Below the pieces are notes generated by a model, which was given only the letters and a program-made list of their open reading frames with translations, made no database searches and was not told the origin of the DNA. Below are positions 30,271 to 38,082 of a stretch of 64,000 nt of DNA, one piece after another. Source of the stretch: Streptomyces rubiginosohelvolus (GTDB lineage Bacteria > Actinomycetota > Actinomycetes > Streptomycetales > Streptomycetaceae). Position 1 is the first letter of the stretch. Each line of letters starts with the position of its first letter. A program made the translations under genes and the position numbers. The stretch covers positions 248,001 through 312,000 of the forward strand of contig NZ_BMTW01000002.1 in the NCBI RefSeq assembly GCF_014649875.1, read 5' to 3'.

Positions 30271-30336
30271 GTCAGCCTCTGTGGTCGTCGTCCGGGGGCC
30301 GCGGGTCGAAGCAGTGGCCGGCGGGGCACGGGCGAA

Positions 30337-30378
30337 GCGGTCCGGGCACGGGCAGTCGACGCCCGCGCCCGGACCGCC
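30337..30378 (-). terminator. Hairpin between second precursor and lanKC
   Basis: Stem GGTCCGGGC-A-CGGGC with its complement, one A/C mismatch and a 7-nt loop, starting 7 bp after the second precursor stop. It probably acts as a partial terminator or 3' stabiliser, giving more precursor than enzyme mRNA. Confidence 0.65.
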
Positions 30379-30384
30379 CGGGGA

Positions 30385-30495
30385 TTACTTCGGCTTCGTG
30401 GTGCAGCAGGTGCTGCTGCTGCTGGTGAGGCTGACCGGGCCACGGGCCGAGGCCGAGGTGGACGGCTGCAGGGTCTGGAGCTTCAGCACACTCAT
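30385..30495 (-). CDS. lanA2: Class III lanthipeptide precursor 2
   Basis: 36-residue precursor with GGAGGAA 7 nt before the ATG and a TAA stop. The leader begins MSVLKLQTLQ, carrying the class III leader motif (hydrophobic-x-L-Q). The core is rich in Ser/Thr with two adjacent Cys: VSLTSSSSTCCTTKPK, residues 21-36. Ser22-x2-Ser25-x4-Cys30 fits a labionin/lanthionine ring pattern. It differs from precursor 1 at five positions (16, 17, 29, 34, 36). It would be modified by the LanKC encoded just downstream and exported by the coupled ABC protein. Confidence 0.9.
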   Translation of the reverse strand: MSVLKLQTLQPSTSASARGPVSLTSSSSTCCTTKPK

Positions 30496-30563
30496 CTGGG
30501 TTCCTCCGGAGTACGGATGGGGGCGGGGGTGGGGGTGGTCACCCCCGGATCGCCGGTGGTGGC

Positions 30564-30601
30564 GGTCCGGGCGGACACGCCGGTGCGGCTCCGCCCGGAC
30601 C
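30564..30601 (-). terminator. Hairpin between the two precursor genes
   Basis: Perfect 12-bp stem GGTCCGGGCGGA/TCCGCCCGGACC with a GC-rich 14-nt loop, 8 bp after the first precursor stop. It shares GGTCCGGGC with the hairpin after precursor 2, so gene plus hairpin look duplicated as a unit. Confidence 0.7.
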
Positions 30602-30609
30602 ACGCGCGA

Positions 30610-30720
30610 TCAGTTCGGCTGCGTGGTGCAGCAGGAGCTGCTGCTGCTGGTGAGGCTCACGGGGCCGCGGTTCGCCGCCGAGGTGGACGGCTGCAGGGTC
30701 TGGAGCTTCAGCACACTCAT
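30610..30720 (-). CDS. lanA1: Class III lanthipeptide precursor 1
   Basis: 36-residue precursor with AAGGAGAA 6 nt before the ATG and a TGA stop. The first 15 residues are identical to precursor 2 (MSVLKLQTLQPSTSA), then ANRGP and the core VSLTSSSSSCCTTQPN (21-36). Ring-forming candidates are Ser22, Ser25 and Cys30/Cys31. It is the first gene of the presumed operon lanA1-lanA2-lanKC-exporter. The upstream region holds a repeat array that may be its operator. Confidence 0.9.
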   Translation of the reverse strand: MSVLKLQTLQPSTSAANRGPVSLTSSSSSCCTTQPN

Positions 30721-30866
30721 GGGACTTCTCCTTGGGGTACGCGTGCGGTGGGCTTGCTGCCCGGGCGGGCGGCGGTCCCGAGTCAACCCCCTTCGGGACC
30801 GGACCACATGGGAGCTCCGTCCCCGTAATCCGGTCCCTCCCACCCCCACCCGGCCGCCTCTTCCCC

Positions 30867-30895
30867 ACCCACGAATGTGGGTACCAACGACCCAC
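30867..30895. promoter_or_regulatory. Three-arm ACCCAC / GTGGGT array
   Basis: ACCCAC (30867-30872), GTGGGT (30877-30882) and ACCCAC (30890-30895) form two overlapping dyads with 4- and 7-bp spacers, about 150-175 bp upstream of lanA1. This suits a cooperative dimeric regulator such as one of the nearby LuxR/NarL-type proteins. The binding partner is unknown. Confidence 0.4.
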
Positions 30896-30946
30896 CCACC
30901 CGCCCGGCGGGCCGGTGCCCCACCCCGCCTTTCCACCCTCGGCGCC

Positions 30947-31072
30947 ATGGACACCCCCGACTACGCGGACGCGTTCACCCTCACCGGCCACCCCCGCACC
31001 GGGCACTCCCCCGAGGAGTGAGCGCGGACGATGTTCGAGGACGTCAGTCGTACGGATCCGCGTGTCTCGGCC
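30947..31072 (+). pseudogene. Truncated N-terminal remnant, possibly DUF2867-like
   Basis: An ATG opens MDTPDYADAFTLTGHPRTGH, then SPEE and TGA at 31019-31021; the same frame continues ARTMFEDV. Many Streptomyces proteins begin (M)xxPDYADAFxL...SPEEWAR, so the TGA looks like a Trp (TGG) codon mutated to stop. Family assignment is from memory of this pattern. The homology fades after about 40 residues, suggesting the rest was lost. Confidence 0.35.
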
Positions 31073-31151
31073 CCCCGGGCCGGAAGGGGCCCGTACGGAC
31101 GGCGCGCCCCCGTACAGACGTCAGGCCGTGCGGAAGTGACGCTCCATCCGG

Positions 31152-31829
31152 TCAGTGTCCGCCCGGCTGAAGTCCCCCCGGCTGGAGCCCGGCGTCACGG
31201 GCGAGGAGGGCGGCCTGGACGCGGTTGTCGCAGTCGAGCTTGGTGAGGATGCGGCTGACATACGTCTTCACCGTGGCCTCGCTCATATGCAGCCGCCGCC
31301 CCGCGTCCGCGTTGGAGAGCCCCTCCCCGAGCAGCGCCAGCACCTCGCGCTCCCGGGTGGTGAGCCCGTCGAGCCGGCGCCGCGCGGCCTCCCCGCGCGT
31401 GGTGGCCCCGGTGGCGGAGAGCACGTCCGCCACATGCCGGGTGGCCGCGGGTGAGAGATACGCGTTGCCCGCCGCCGCGGCCCGCACGGCCTGGATCAGC
31501 TCGTCGGGCGCGGAGTCCTTCAGCAGGAACCCCGCACCGCCGTGGCCGAGCGTCCGCAGTACGTTGTCCCGCTCGCCGAAGGTGGTGAGGATCAGGACCC
31601 GTACCTTCGGCGCGGCGCGGCCGAGCTCGACCAGCGCCGTCAGCCCGTCCATCACCGGCATCTGGATGTCCAGCAGCGCCACGTCGACCCCGCCGCCCCG
31701 GGCCTTCTCCACCGCCTCGCGGCCGTCCCCGGCCTCGGCGACCACGTCGATGTCGTCGGCCGAGGTGAGGATCATTCTGATGCCGGCCCTGATGAGCGGC
31801 TCGTCATCGGCGACGAGGACCCGGATCAC
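31152..31829 (-). CDS. NarL-type response regulator
   Basis: 225 residues: receiver domain (VLVADDEPLIRAGIR, phospho-Asp in VALLDIQMPVMDG, Lys in FLLKDSAP) and LuxR HTH (LTTREREVLALLGEGLSNADAGRRLHMSEATVKTYVSRIL). The C-terminus carries a short duplicated LQPGG. It lies 104 bp downstream of the kinase gene on the same strand and is its natural partner. Confidence 0.92.
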   Translation of the reverse strand: MIRVLVADDEPLIRAGIRMILTSADDIDVVAEAGDGREAVEKARGGGVDVALLDIQMPVMDGLTALVELGRAAPKVRVLILTTFGERDNVLRTLGHGGAGFLLKDSAPDELIQAVRAAAAGNAYLSPAATRHVADVLSATGATTRGEAARRRLDGLTTREREVLALLGEGLSNADAGRRLHMSEATVKTYVSRILTKLDCDNRVQAALLARDAGLQPGGLQPGGH

Positions 31830-31933
31830 ACAGCCTCCTGCGCGGTGTCGGTCATGACGTTGTCAAGGAGAATGGACGGAGTGGCCCCGCCATCATGCCC
31901 TGTACGGTCCGACCCGCCGCACGGAGCCCGGCA

Positions 31934-32302
31934 TCACGTCGCCTTGTACGTCTCCTTGGACACCAACTTCCCGTCCTGGAAGCAGAACCGGAAGACGGTG
32001 AGGAAGTCGACCCCCTGGTCGTCCTCGGAGGTGAAGTGTCGGCACGTCGCTCCGTCGGGCAGCTTGGGCCCCTGGTCCGCCAGGTCCGAGGTGAGCCACG
32101 AGTCCTCCTCGGGAAGCCTGGCCCGGATGTCCGCCTCGGCGTCCCCGACCTTCGCCTCCTCGTAGACACTCGGCGAGATCTCCGCCTTCTTCACCTCTTC
32201 CGTCATGACGCCGATCCCCCAGACGCCCAGGCCGATGACGCCCGCGACGAGGACGACGGCGGTGACGGCGCAGCCGATGGCGACGTTCTTCCTGGTACTC
32301 AT
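31934..32302 (-). CDS. Small membrane-anchored protein, alternative internal start
   Basis: From an internal ATG at 32302, preceded by GAGGGAG 12 nt away, the same frame gives a self-contained 122-residue protein. It has an N-terminal membrane helix (VAIGCAVTAVVLVAGVIGLG) and an extracellular domain with two Cys (ATCRHF, FRFCFQDGKLVSKET). This resembles stand-alone Streptomyces proteins with a single helix and a SmpA/OmlA-like repeat. I infer it was originally a separate gene. It may be translated both alone and as a kinase extension. Confidence 0.5.
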   Translation of the reverse strand: MSTRKNVAIGCAVTAVVLVAGVIGLGVWGIGVMTEEVKKAEISPSVYEEAKVGDAEADIRARLPEEDSWLTSDLADQGPKLPDGATCRHFTSEDDQGVDFLTVFRFCFQDGKLVSKETYKAT

Positions 32303-33913
32303 AATGGCGGTGAACTCCCTCTGTGGATCGGCCCCGTTGATGACCGTTCCACCGTCGTCCACCGCCCCCGGACGCAGCTGCCCCCGAACGTCGCGAGCCG
32401 GTACGACGGAGGTCGCGCCGTACGTCCCCGCGCCCCGGGCACCGTTCCCCGCCCCGTGTCCCCCGAGGTGCCCCGCCCGGCCCTCCGCCCCGCTTCCCGC
32501 CTTGCTCTCCTGCCCGTACGGCAGCATCCCCGCGATCCGGAAGCCGCCGTCCTCGGTGGGCCCGGTGTGCACCATGCCGCCGACCCGGCCGACCCGCTCG
32601 TGCAGCCCTTTCAGCCCTTGGCCGCCGCTGATCCCCGGCGGCACCTCGGGCGCTCCGCCCGGCACGGGCCCGTTGGTGACCTCCACGACCAGGCTGTCCG
32701 GTTCGTACCGCAGGGCAAGGCGTATGGGGGCGCCCGGCGCGTGCTTGTGGGCGTTGGTCAGGCCCTCCTGGACGATGCGATACGCCTCGTGGTCGGCGGC
32801 GGGTGCCAACGGCCGCCGGACACCGCTCCGGTCCAGCGACACCGCCGTGCCCGCGCCCCGGGACGACTCGACCAGGCCGTCGATGGCGGCGGTGGTACGG
32901 GGCGCGTACGGCACCGAGGCGCCGTCGCCCACCGGCTGCCGCCGGCGTCCCTGGTGTTCCCGGTGCTCCCCGTATTCCCGGTAGGGAACCTCCCCCTGGT
33001 TCCCCTGGTTCCCCTGGTGAGACTGATGCCCCTGGTACTGCTGCTCGTTCTGTTGCTCCCGATACTCCGCCTCGTCGTGGAGCACCCCCACCGCCGCCCG
33101 CAACTCCGCCATCGCGGTGACGGAGGCGCCCCGGAGGATCCGTACGGCCTCCCGCTGGCTCCCGGTCAGCTCCGGGTCGACCTGGAGGGCGCCCGCGTGC
33201 ACGGAGATCAGGGCGAGCTGATGGCCGAGGCTGTCGTGCATGTCATGGGCGATGCGGTTGCGCTCCAGCAACCGCGCCTCACGGGCCACCATCGCTTGCT
33301 CGCGCCTGAGTTGCTGATTGTTCTGCCACAACGCGCCGAGCAGCCGCCGCCGTTGGTCCCGGTAGCGGCCGACGAGGGCCGGCACCACGGCCAGGGTCAG
33401 GAATGCCACGACGTTCCACCCGAGGGTGACGGCCAGCACAGGCGCGGTCCCCGAGGCGATGTCGTGGTAGAGGCCCGGGACGGTGTGGAGCACACATGCG
33501 GCCCCGAACGCGGCGGCCACCCGCCAGGGTTCCGTGATCCGCCGCCCCGCCGACCAGGCGGCGCAGACCAGCAGCACGGAGGCCATGACGTTCCACCCCC
33601 CGGCCAGCGGGGCGGAGAGGATGAGGACGGTCGCGGGCAGCGCGTGGCGTGCGGGCGCCAGCAGGGCCGTCGCCCCGGCGAGGAGGACGGTCCGCGCGTC
33701 GAGCGTGTCCGTCCACGCGCCGAAGCCTGTGGCGAGACCGGCGAGGGCGACGGCGAGCACCGCCTCCCCGACGATACGGGCGGGGCTCCAGAGCACACCG
33801 CCGCTCAACCGCCGCCGGAGGCCCCGAACGGCGAGCCCGGCGGAACGCACCCGTCGATCTCCCACATCCGTACCCGCCCTCACATCCACGTCCACATCCC
33901 TGTCCGCATACAC
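31934..33913 (-). CDS. Sensor histidine kinase reading in frame into a small membrane protein
   Basis: About 659 residues if started at the GTG at 33913; the start is uncertain. Four to five membrane helices (~60-190), HisKA_3 H-box NRIAHDMHDSLGHQLALIS (~220), N-box TNAHKHAPG (~389) and GQGLKGLHERVG (~431). A Gln/Gly-rich insert (QQNEQQYQGHQSHQGNQGNQ, ~285-328) separates the DHp and ATPase parts. After the kinase should end (GGFRIAGMLPYG), the frame stays open through ~80 residues of linker-like sequence. It then enters a second protein beginning MSTRKNVAIG. Either this is a true fusion or the kinase stop has been lost. Confidence 0.75.
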   Translation of the reverse strand: MYADRDVDVDVRAGTDVGDRRVRSAGLAVRGLRRRLSGGVLWSPARIVGEAVLAVALAGLATGFGAWTDTLDARTVLLAGATALLAPARHALPATVLILSAPLAGGWNVMASVLLVCAAWSAGRRITEPWRVAAAFGAACVLHTVPGLYHDIASGTAPVLAVTLGWNVVAFLTLAVVPALVGRYRDQRRRLLGALWQNNQQLRREQAMVAREARLLERNRIAHDMHDSLGHQLALISVHAGALQVDPELTGSQREAVRILRGASVTAMAELRAAVGVLHDEAEYREQQNEQQYQGHQSHQGNQGNQGEVPYREYGEHREHQGRRRQPVGDGASVPYAPRTTAAIDGLVESSRGAGTAVSLDRSGVRRPLAPAADHEAYRIVQEGLTNAHKHAPGAPIRLALRYEPDSLVVEVTNGPVPGGAPEVPPGISGGQGLKGLHERVGRVGGMVHTGPTEDGGFRIAGMLPYGQESKAGSGAEGRAGHLGGHGAGNGARGAGTYGATSVVPARDVRGQLRPGAVDDGGTVINGADPQREFTAIMSTRKNVAIGCAVTAVVLVAGVIGLGVWGIGVMTEEVKKAEISPSVYEEAKVGDAEADIRARLPEEDSWLTSDLADQGPKLPDGATCRHFTSEDDQGVDFLTVFRFCFQDGKLVSKETYKAT

Positions 33914-33973
33914 CGGACCGACGGTAGGACCCCCGGAAGAACACGGGTATCGGCCGAGCGTCGTGCCACCGTA

Positions 33974-33998
33974 CGACGAAAGTTGACACCTTTCGTCG
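33974..33998. promoter_or_regulatory. 9-bp inverted repeat in the kinase/scramblase divergent promoter
   Basis: CGACGAAAG and CTTTCGTCG flank TTGACAC; the spacer itself contains a TTGACA -35 hexamer directed toward the scramblase-like gene. The site suits control of the divergent genes by the NarL-type regulator of this locus. Confidence 0.55.
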
Positions 33999-34094
33999 CC
34001 CGGGATCGCGACTTCCGGAGACTGCGCCGGGCCGGTCGTGCGGCTGACGATGGGCGGACCGAATCGGGGCCACGCGGACAACGGGAGATGCCAC

Positions 34095-34799
34095 ATGGAC
34101 AGCACGGGCACGGAGTCGAGTGCAGGAGCGGGTTCGGAGAAGGACAGGGCTGCCGTCAACCTCACCAAAGCCACCCCCGCCCCGGTCCCGGCCCCCACCA
34201 CTGTGGAAGCACCGGACATCCAGTCCCACGACACCTTCGTCATCAAGAAGACACTGAGCCTCACGGCCGGCGAGTACGTGGTGAGCGTGGCCCGGCCGGA
34301 CGGCTCCGAGGGCGAGCCCGTCGCCTACGCACGCGAGAAGCGGCTGTCGCTCAGGGGACAGGTGACCGTCTATACGGACGCGTCCAGGAAGTCCGTTCTC
34401 GCCGCCTTCAAGGGCCGCGACCACGAAGTGGGCTACATGTACGACGTGCGGGACGCTTCGGGCCAGTCCTTCGGGTCGTTCCACGAGGACGCGGGCGCGT
34501 CTTTCCTCCGCAGGACATGGCAGGTGCGGCAGCCGGGGACGATGAAGCTGACCGGCCGCGAGCACAGCCGGGTGGTGGCCTTCGTCCGGTTCGTCTGGGA
34601 GTTCGTGCCGTACCTCGAATACGTGCCGTTCATCTGGCCGTACCGCTTCAAGTACACCGAGAGCGGCAAGACGCTGATGACCGTCACCAAGAAGCTGGGG
34701 CTGCACACCCGGTACGTACTTGAGATCCTCGCGCCCGACATCGACCGCCGTCTCGCCATCGCCCACACGCTGGCTCTGGACGCCCTGGAAGTGGACTGA
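34095..34799 (+). CDS. Scramblase/LURP-one-like protein
   Basis: 234 residues from the ATG at 34095 (GGGAGA upstream). A disordered N-terminal tail (~1-45) precedes a tubby-like beta barrel: HDTFVIKKTLSLTAGEYVV, MYDVRDASGQSFGSF, SFLRRTWQV, PYRFKYTESGKTLMTV, then LEILAPDIDRRLAIAHTLALD as the C-terminal helix. This layout fits the phospholipid scramblase/LURP-one-related superfamily. The function in bacteria is unknown. It is divergent from a two-component system and shares a promoter region with a 25-bp inverted repeat. Confidence 0.7.
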   Translation: MDSTGTESSAGAGSEKDRAAVNLTKATPAPVPAPTTVEAPDIQSHDTFVIKKTLSLTAGEYVVSVARPDGSEGEPVAYAREKRLSLRGQVTVYTDASRKSVLAAFKGRDHEVGYMYDVRDASGQSFGSFHEDAGASFLRRTWQVRQPGTMKLTGREHSRVVAFVRFVWEFVPYLEYVPFIWPYRFKYTESGKTLMTVTKKLGLHTRYVLEILAPDIDRRLAIAHTLALDALEVD

Positions 34800-34914
34800 C
34801 ACGTACATCACGCCTGCTACGGCGATACAAGCCAGGTACGCCACGGATCGCCGTTGCGCGTCGCGTAGAGCAGCACGTGGGGTTCGGTGCAACGGCACGT
34901 CTACCGCGGTGCGC

Positions 34915-35497
34915 CCCCGTTCGTACCCGCAGCCGTTCGCCGACCCTCGTCACCACCGCCTCCCACGCGTCGTCGATGAAGAAGTGGCGGCCGCGAAGGC
35001 GGTCAGCTCGAACCGGCCCGTGGTGTGCCGTTGCCAGGCGGCGATCTCTCCCAGGGGCGCGTCCTCGTCCTGCTCGCCGCCCAGGGCGGTGATCGGGCAG
35101 GTCAACCGCGGGCCCGGCACGAAGGCGTAGGTCTCCGAGGCGGTGAAGTCGGCGCGCAGCATCGGCAGGAGGAGCTTGCGGAACTCGGGGTCGGTCAACG
35201 CGCGCAGCGTGCGCGACCGTTCGCCGAGCTTCGTGAGGAACTCCGCGTCCGGCAGGTGGTGGAGTGTCTCCTCGCGCAGGGGGAGGTGGGGCGCCCGGTG
35301 GCCCGAGACCAGCAGGCGGACCGGCTGGATGCCGTGCTCGGCCACCAGGATCCGGGCGCACTCGAAGGCGAGCAGCGCGCCCAGGCTGTGGCCGAACAGG
35401 GCGATCGGGCGGTCCGGCGGGCTCGTCAGGTCGGCCAGCCGGGTGCGGACGTCGGTCAGCAGGTCGTCCCAGCGGTGGCGGGGCGGCTCGCCGATCC
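34915..35497 (-). pseudogene. Type II thioesterase fragment (NRPS/PKS-associated)
   Basis: The remnant begins without a start at about 35497 (EPPRHRWDDLLTDVRTRLADL). It has the thioesterase nucleophile motif FGHSLGALLAFECAR, then SGHRAPHLP, CPITALGGEQDEDAPLGEIAAWQRHT. It shifts frame near 34995, where the C-terminal HFFIDDAWEAVV continues in another frame. About 55 N-terminal residues are missing, cut at the point where an oppositely oriented ABC transporter fragment begins. Such editing thioesterases belong to NRPS or PKS clusters; no synthetase remains here. Confidence 0.8.
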
Positions 35498-36523
35498 ATC
35501 GTGCCCTACATCGCCGTCGCCGAGATCGCGCGGCTCATGCTCGACAACCCCGCGGATTCCCACACCGCCATCTGGACCTGGGTCGGCATCGGGGCCGGTG
35601 GCGCCGGCGTCTGGCTCGTCCTGTTCGTCCAGTCCTCCCGTGTGGGGCACTACGCGGACGCGGCGATCCTGCACGACGTGCGCGTGCGGATCGTGACGCA
35701 CCTCGGCAAGCTGCCGCTCGGCTGGTTCCGGGCCGTGGGCTCGGGCAAGGTCAAGCGGGCGATGACGGGCGACCTGGAGGAGATGCACGAGGTCATCGCG
35801 CACGCCCTGGGGCAGTTGGTCGGGGCCACCACCGTCATGACCGTCGCGACGGGCTATCTGCTCTTCGTCGACGTCCGCATGGCGTTCGTGGTGCTGGGCG
35901 TCCTGCTCCTGATGGGGATCTTCTTCCGCGTCTCGATGCGCTCCATGACGACCCATATGAACCGGCTGGTCGTCGCCGACGCCCGGATCAGCGCCGCCAG
36001 TGTCGAGTACGCCGACGGCATCCAGGTGGTCAAGACCTTCGGCACCGGCGGCCGGGTCCTGCGCCGCTTCGACGACGCCGTGGACGAGCACACCCAGGCG
36101 TTCGCGGCCTGGGTCGCCGAGGTCCGCCACAGCTCCGCGGCCTCACGGCTGCTCGGCTCGGAGATGGCCGTCCTCACCGCCGTGGCGGCCGTCGGGCTGG
36201 TCCTCGTCGACCGCGGCTCGCTCGGCGTCGCCGACCTGGTGGCGTTCCTGGTCGTCGCCATCGGACTGCCCAACTCCATCCTCCCCGCCGTGACCGCCGC
36301 CCAGGGAGTGCGCAAGGGCCGGATGGGCGCGGCCAACATCGAGCAGCTGCTCGCCCGTACGCCGCTGCCCGAGCCCGAGCACCCGCAGACGCCCGCCGGC
36401 CACGGCGTCGAGTTCGACCGGGTCTCCTTCTCCTACGACGGGGTGACCAACGCGGTCGAGAACATCAGCGCCGTCTGTCCGCCGGGCCGGGTGACCGCCA
36501 TCGTCGGTCCGTCGGGCATGTGA
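35498..36523 (+). pseudogene. ABC half-transporter fragment 1 (siderophore-exporter type)
   Basis: The reading frame starts abruptly with VPYIAVAEIARLMLDN. It covers most of a membrane domain (LGKLPLGWFRAVGSGKVKRAM, VEYADGIQVVKTFG) and the start of the ATPase (VEFDRVSFSYDGVTNAVENI), then ends at Walker A as IVGPSGM-stop. Missing are about 40 N-terminal residues with the start codon and nearly all of the ATPase. The pairing with a second half-transporter recalls exporter/importer pairs in NRPS siderophore clusters. It cannot make a working transporter. Confidence 0.8.
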
Positions 36524-37977
36524 GCACGCTGACGCTGGGCTGGTTCACAGCCGAGCACAAGGCCCGGCTCGCGCGGGCGGTGACCGCGGACGTCGGCAGC
36601 GCCGCGCACCTGGCCGTGACGATCGGCGGGCCCGTGATCACCTCGACCCTGCTGCCCGCGACGGTCGTCGTCGTGACGTTCACGGTCGACTGGCGGATGG
36701 CGCTGCTGCTGTGCGCGATCGCCCTGGTCGCCTATCTGGCGCTGCGCCGTGCCGCGCGGATCTCCGAGATCGCCGAAATCGAGCTGGAGCGGGCGGCGGC
36801 CGGGGTCGCCGGCCGGGCGATCGAGCTGGGCCAGGCCCAGCCGGTCCTGCGGGCCGCCGGGCACGCCGAGGGCACTCCCCAGATGCGCGCCGCACTGGAG
36901 GACCACCGCGAGACGTACCGGGAGGGCATGCGGCGCGCGCGGCAGCCCTTCTTCGTCTACACCGGTGTGATCATGGCCGGTTTCGTCGCGGTGCTCGCCC
37001 TGACCGCCGAGCTGATGCTCAGCGGACGGATCGAGGCCGCCACGGCGATCGTGCTGCTCGTCCTGGCCGCCCGTTTCCTGGAGCCGCTGGGCAATCTCAT
37101 CGAGCTCATCGGCGCCCTGCGCGCGTTGGGGAACCAGATCGCGCGCATCGAGGAACTGCTCTCCACCCCGGCGCTGCCGGTTCCGGCCGAGCCGGTGCGG
37201 CGGATCGACGAGGCGGAGGTCGAGTTCGCGGACGTCACCTTCACCTATCCGGGCGGCGACACCCCCGCGCTGCGGAACGTCTCCCTGCGCTGTCCGGCGG
37301 GCAGCACCACCGCCCTCGTCGGCCCGTCGGGGTCCGGGAAGACGACGGCGACCCGGCTCATCGCCCGCTTCTTCGACATCGACTCGGGCGAGCTGCGCAT
37401 CGGTGGCGTCGATGTGCGCCGGCTCGACCCGACCAGCCTGCTCGACGAGATCGCCATCGTCTTCCAGGACGTCTATCTGTTCGACGACACCATCGAGGAC
37501 AACCTGCGGCTGGCCCGCCCGGAGGCCACCTGGGACGAGTTGCGGGAGGCGGCCACCGCGGCGCGGCTCGACGAGGTGATCGAGCGGCTGCCCGCCGGCT
37601 GGCAGACCCGGGTGGGCGAGGGCGGCGCGCAGCTGTCGGGCGGCGAACGCCAGCGCGTCGCGATCGCCCGGGCGATGCTCAAGCGGGCGCGGATCGTCCT
37701 CGTCGACGAGGCCAGTTCCGCTCTCGACCCGGAGAACGAGGCGGCGATCACCCGGGCCATCGCGAACCTGGGCGCCGACCCCGACCGTACGGTGATCGTG
37801 ATCGCCCACCGCCCCGCCACCCTGGAGGCCGCCGACCTGGTGGTCTCACTCGACGGAGGCCGGGTCGTGGAGTCCGGGACCCGGGAGGAACTGCTGGGCA
37901 CGGGGGGAACGTTCGCGCGGCTGAGTTCCCAGTACGAACGGGCACGGCACTGGCGCATCGCCGGTGGAAGTCACTGA
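36520..37977 (+). pseudogene. ABC half-transporter fragment 2, N-terminally truncated
   Basis: The frame picks up in the middle of the membrane domain (VGHVSTLTLGWFTAEHKARLARAV) and is intact to its stop: RIEELLSTPALPVPAEP linker, Walker A GPSGSGKTTATRLI, signature LSGGERQRVAIARAML, Walker B IVLVDEASSALDPE, switch IVIAHRPATLE. A GTG at 36520 overlapping the stop of fragment 1 could start a shortened 485-residue protein, but the first ~130 residues with two or three helices are gone. The ATPase half is well preserved, so the deletion looks recent. Confidence 0.75.
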
Positions 37978-38082
37978 CCGGTAGCCACTGACGGCGCCCG
38001 ACCGGGGTTGCGCCCCGGCGAGGCGCGTCCCCGAACCGTTCCGCTGCCGGCGGTCCACAGCCAGGAGCGTCGGCGGCGCGGT

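Larger units (their letters stand above)
30721..31151. other. Region upstream of the lanthipeptide operon
   Basis: About 430 bp without an intact gene. It contains the presumed lanA1 promoter region, the ACCCAC/GTGGGT repeat array (30867-30895), and on the plus strand the start of a decayed reading frame (30947 onward). The C/T-rich plus strand around 30830-30870 is strongly strand-biased. Confidence 0.5.

Noticed and set aside
28555-30828. Long plus-strand open frame opposite LanKC and the precursors.
   Set aside because: Composition is typical of a reverse-strand shadow (repeated HVR/DQVR/GG patterns), and the minus strand carries clear LanKC motifs.
34915-37977. A functional siderophore transporter pair.
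   Set aside because: Both half-transporters are truncated and the first lacks its ATPase, so at most a partial protein could be made.
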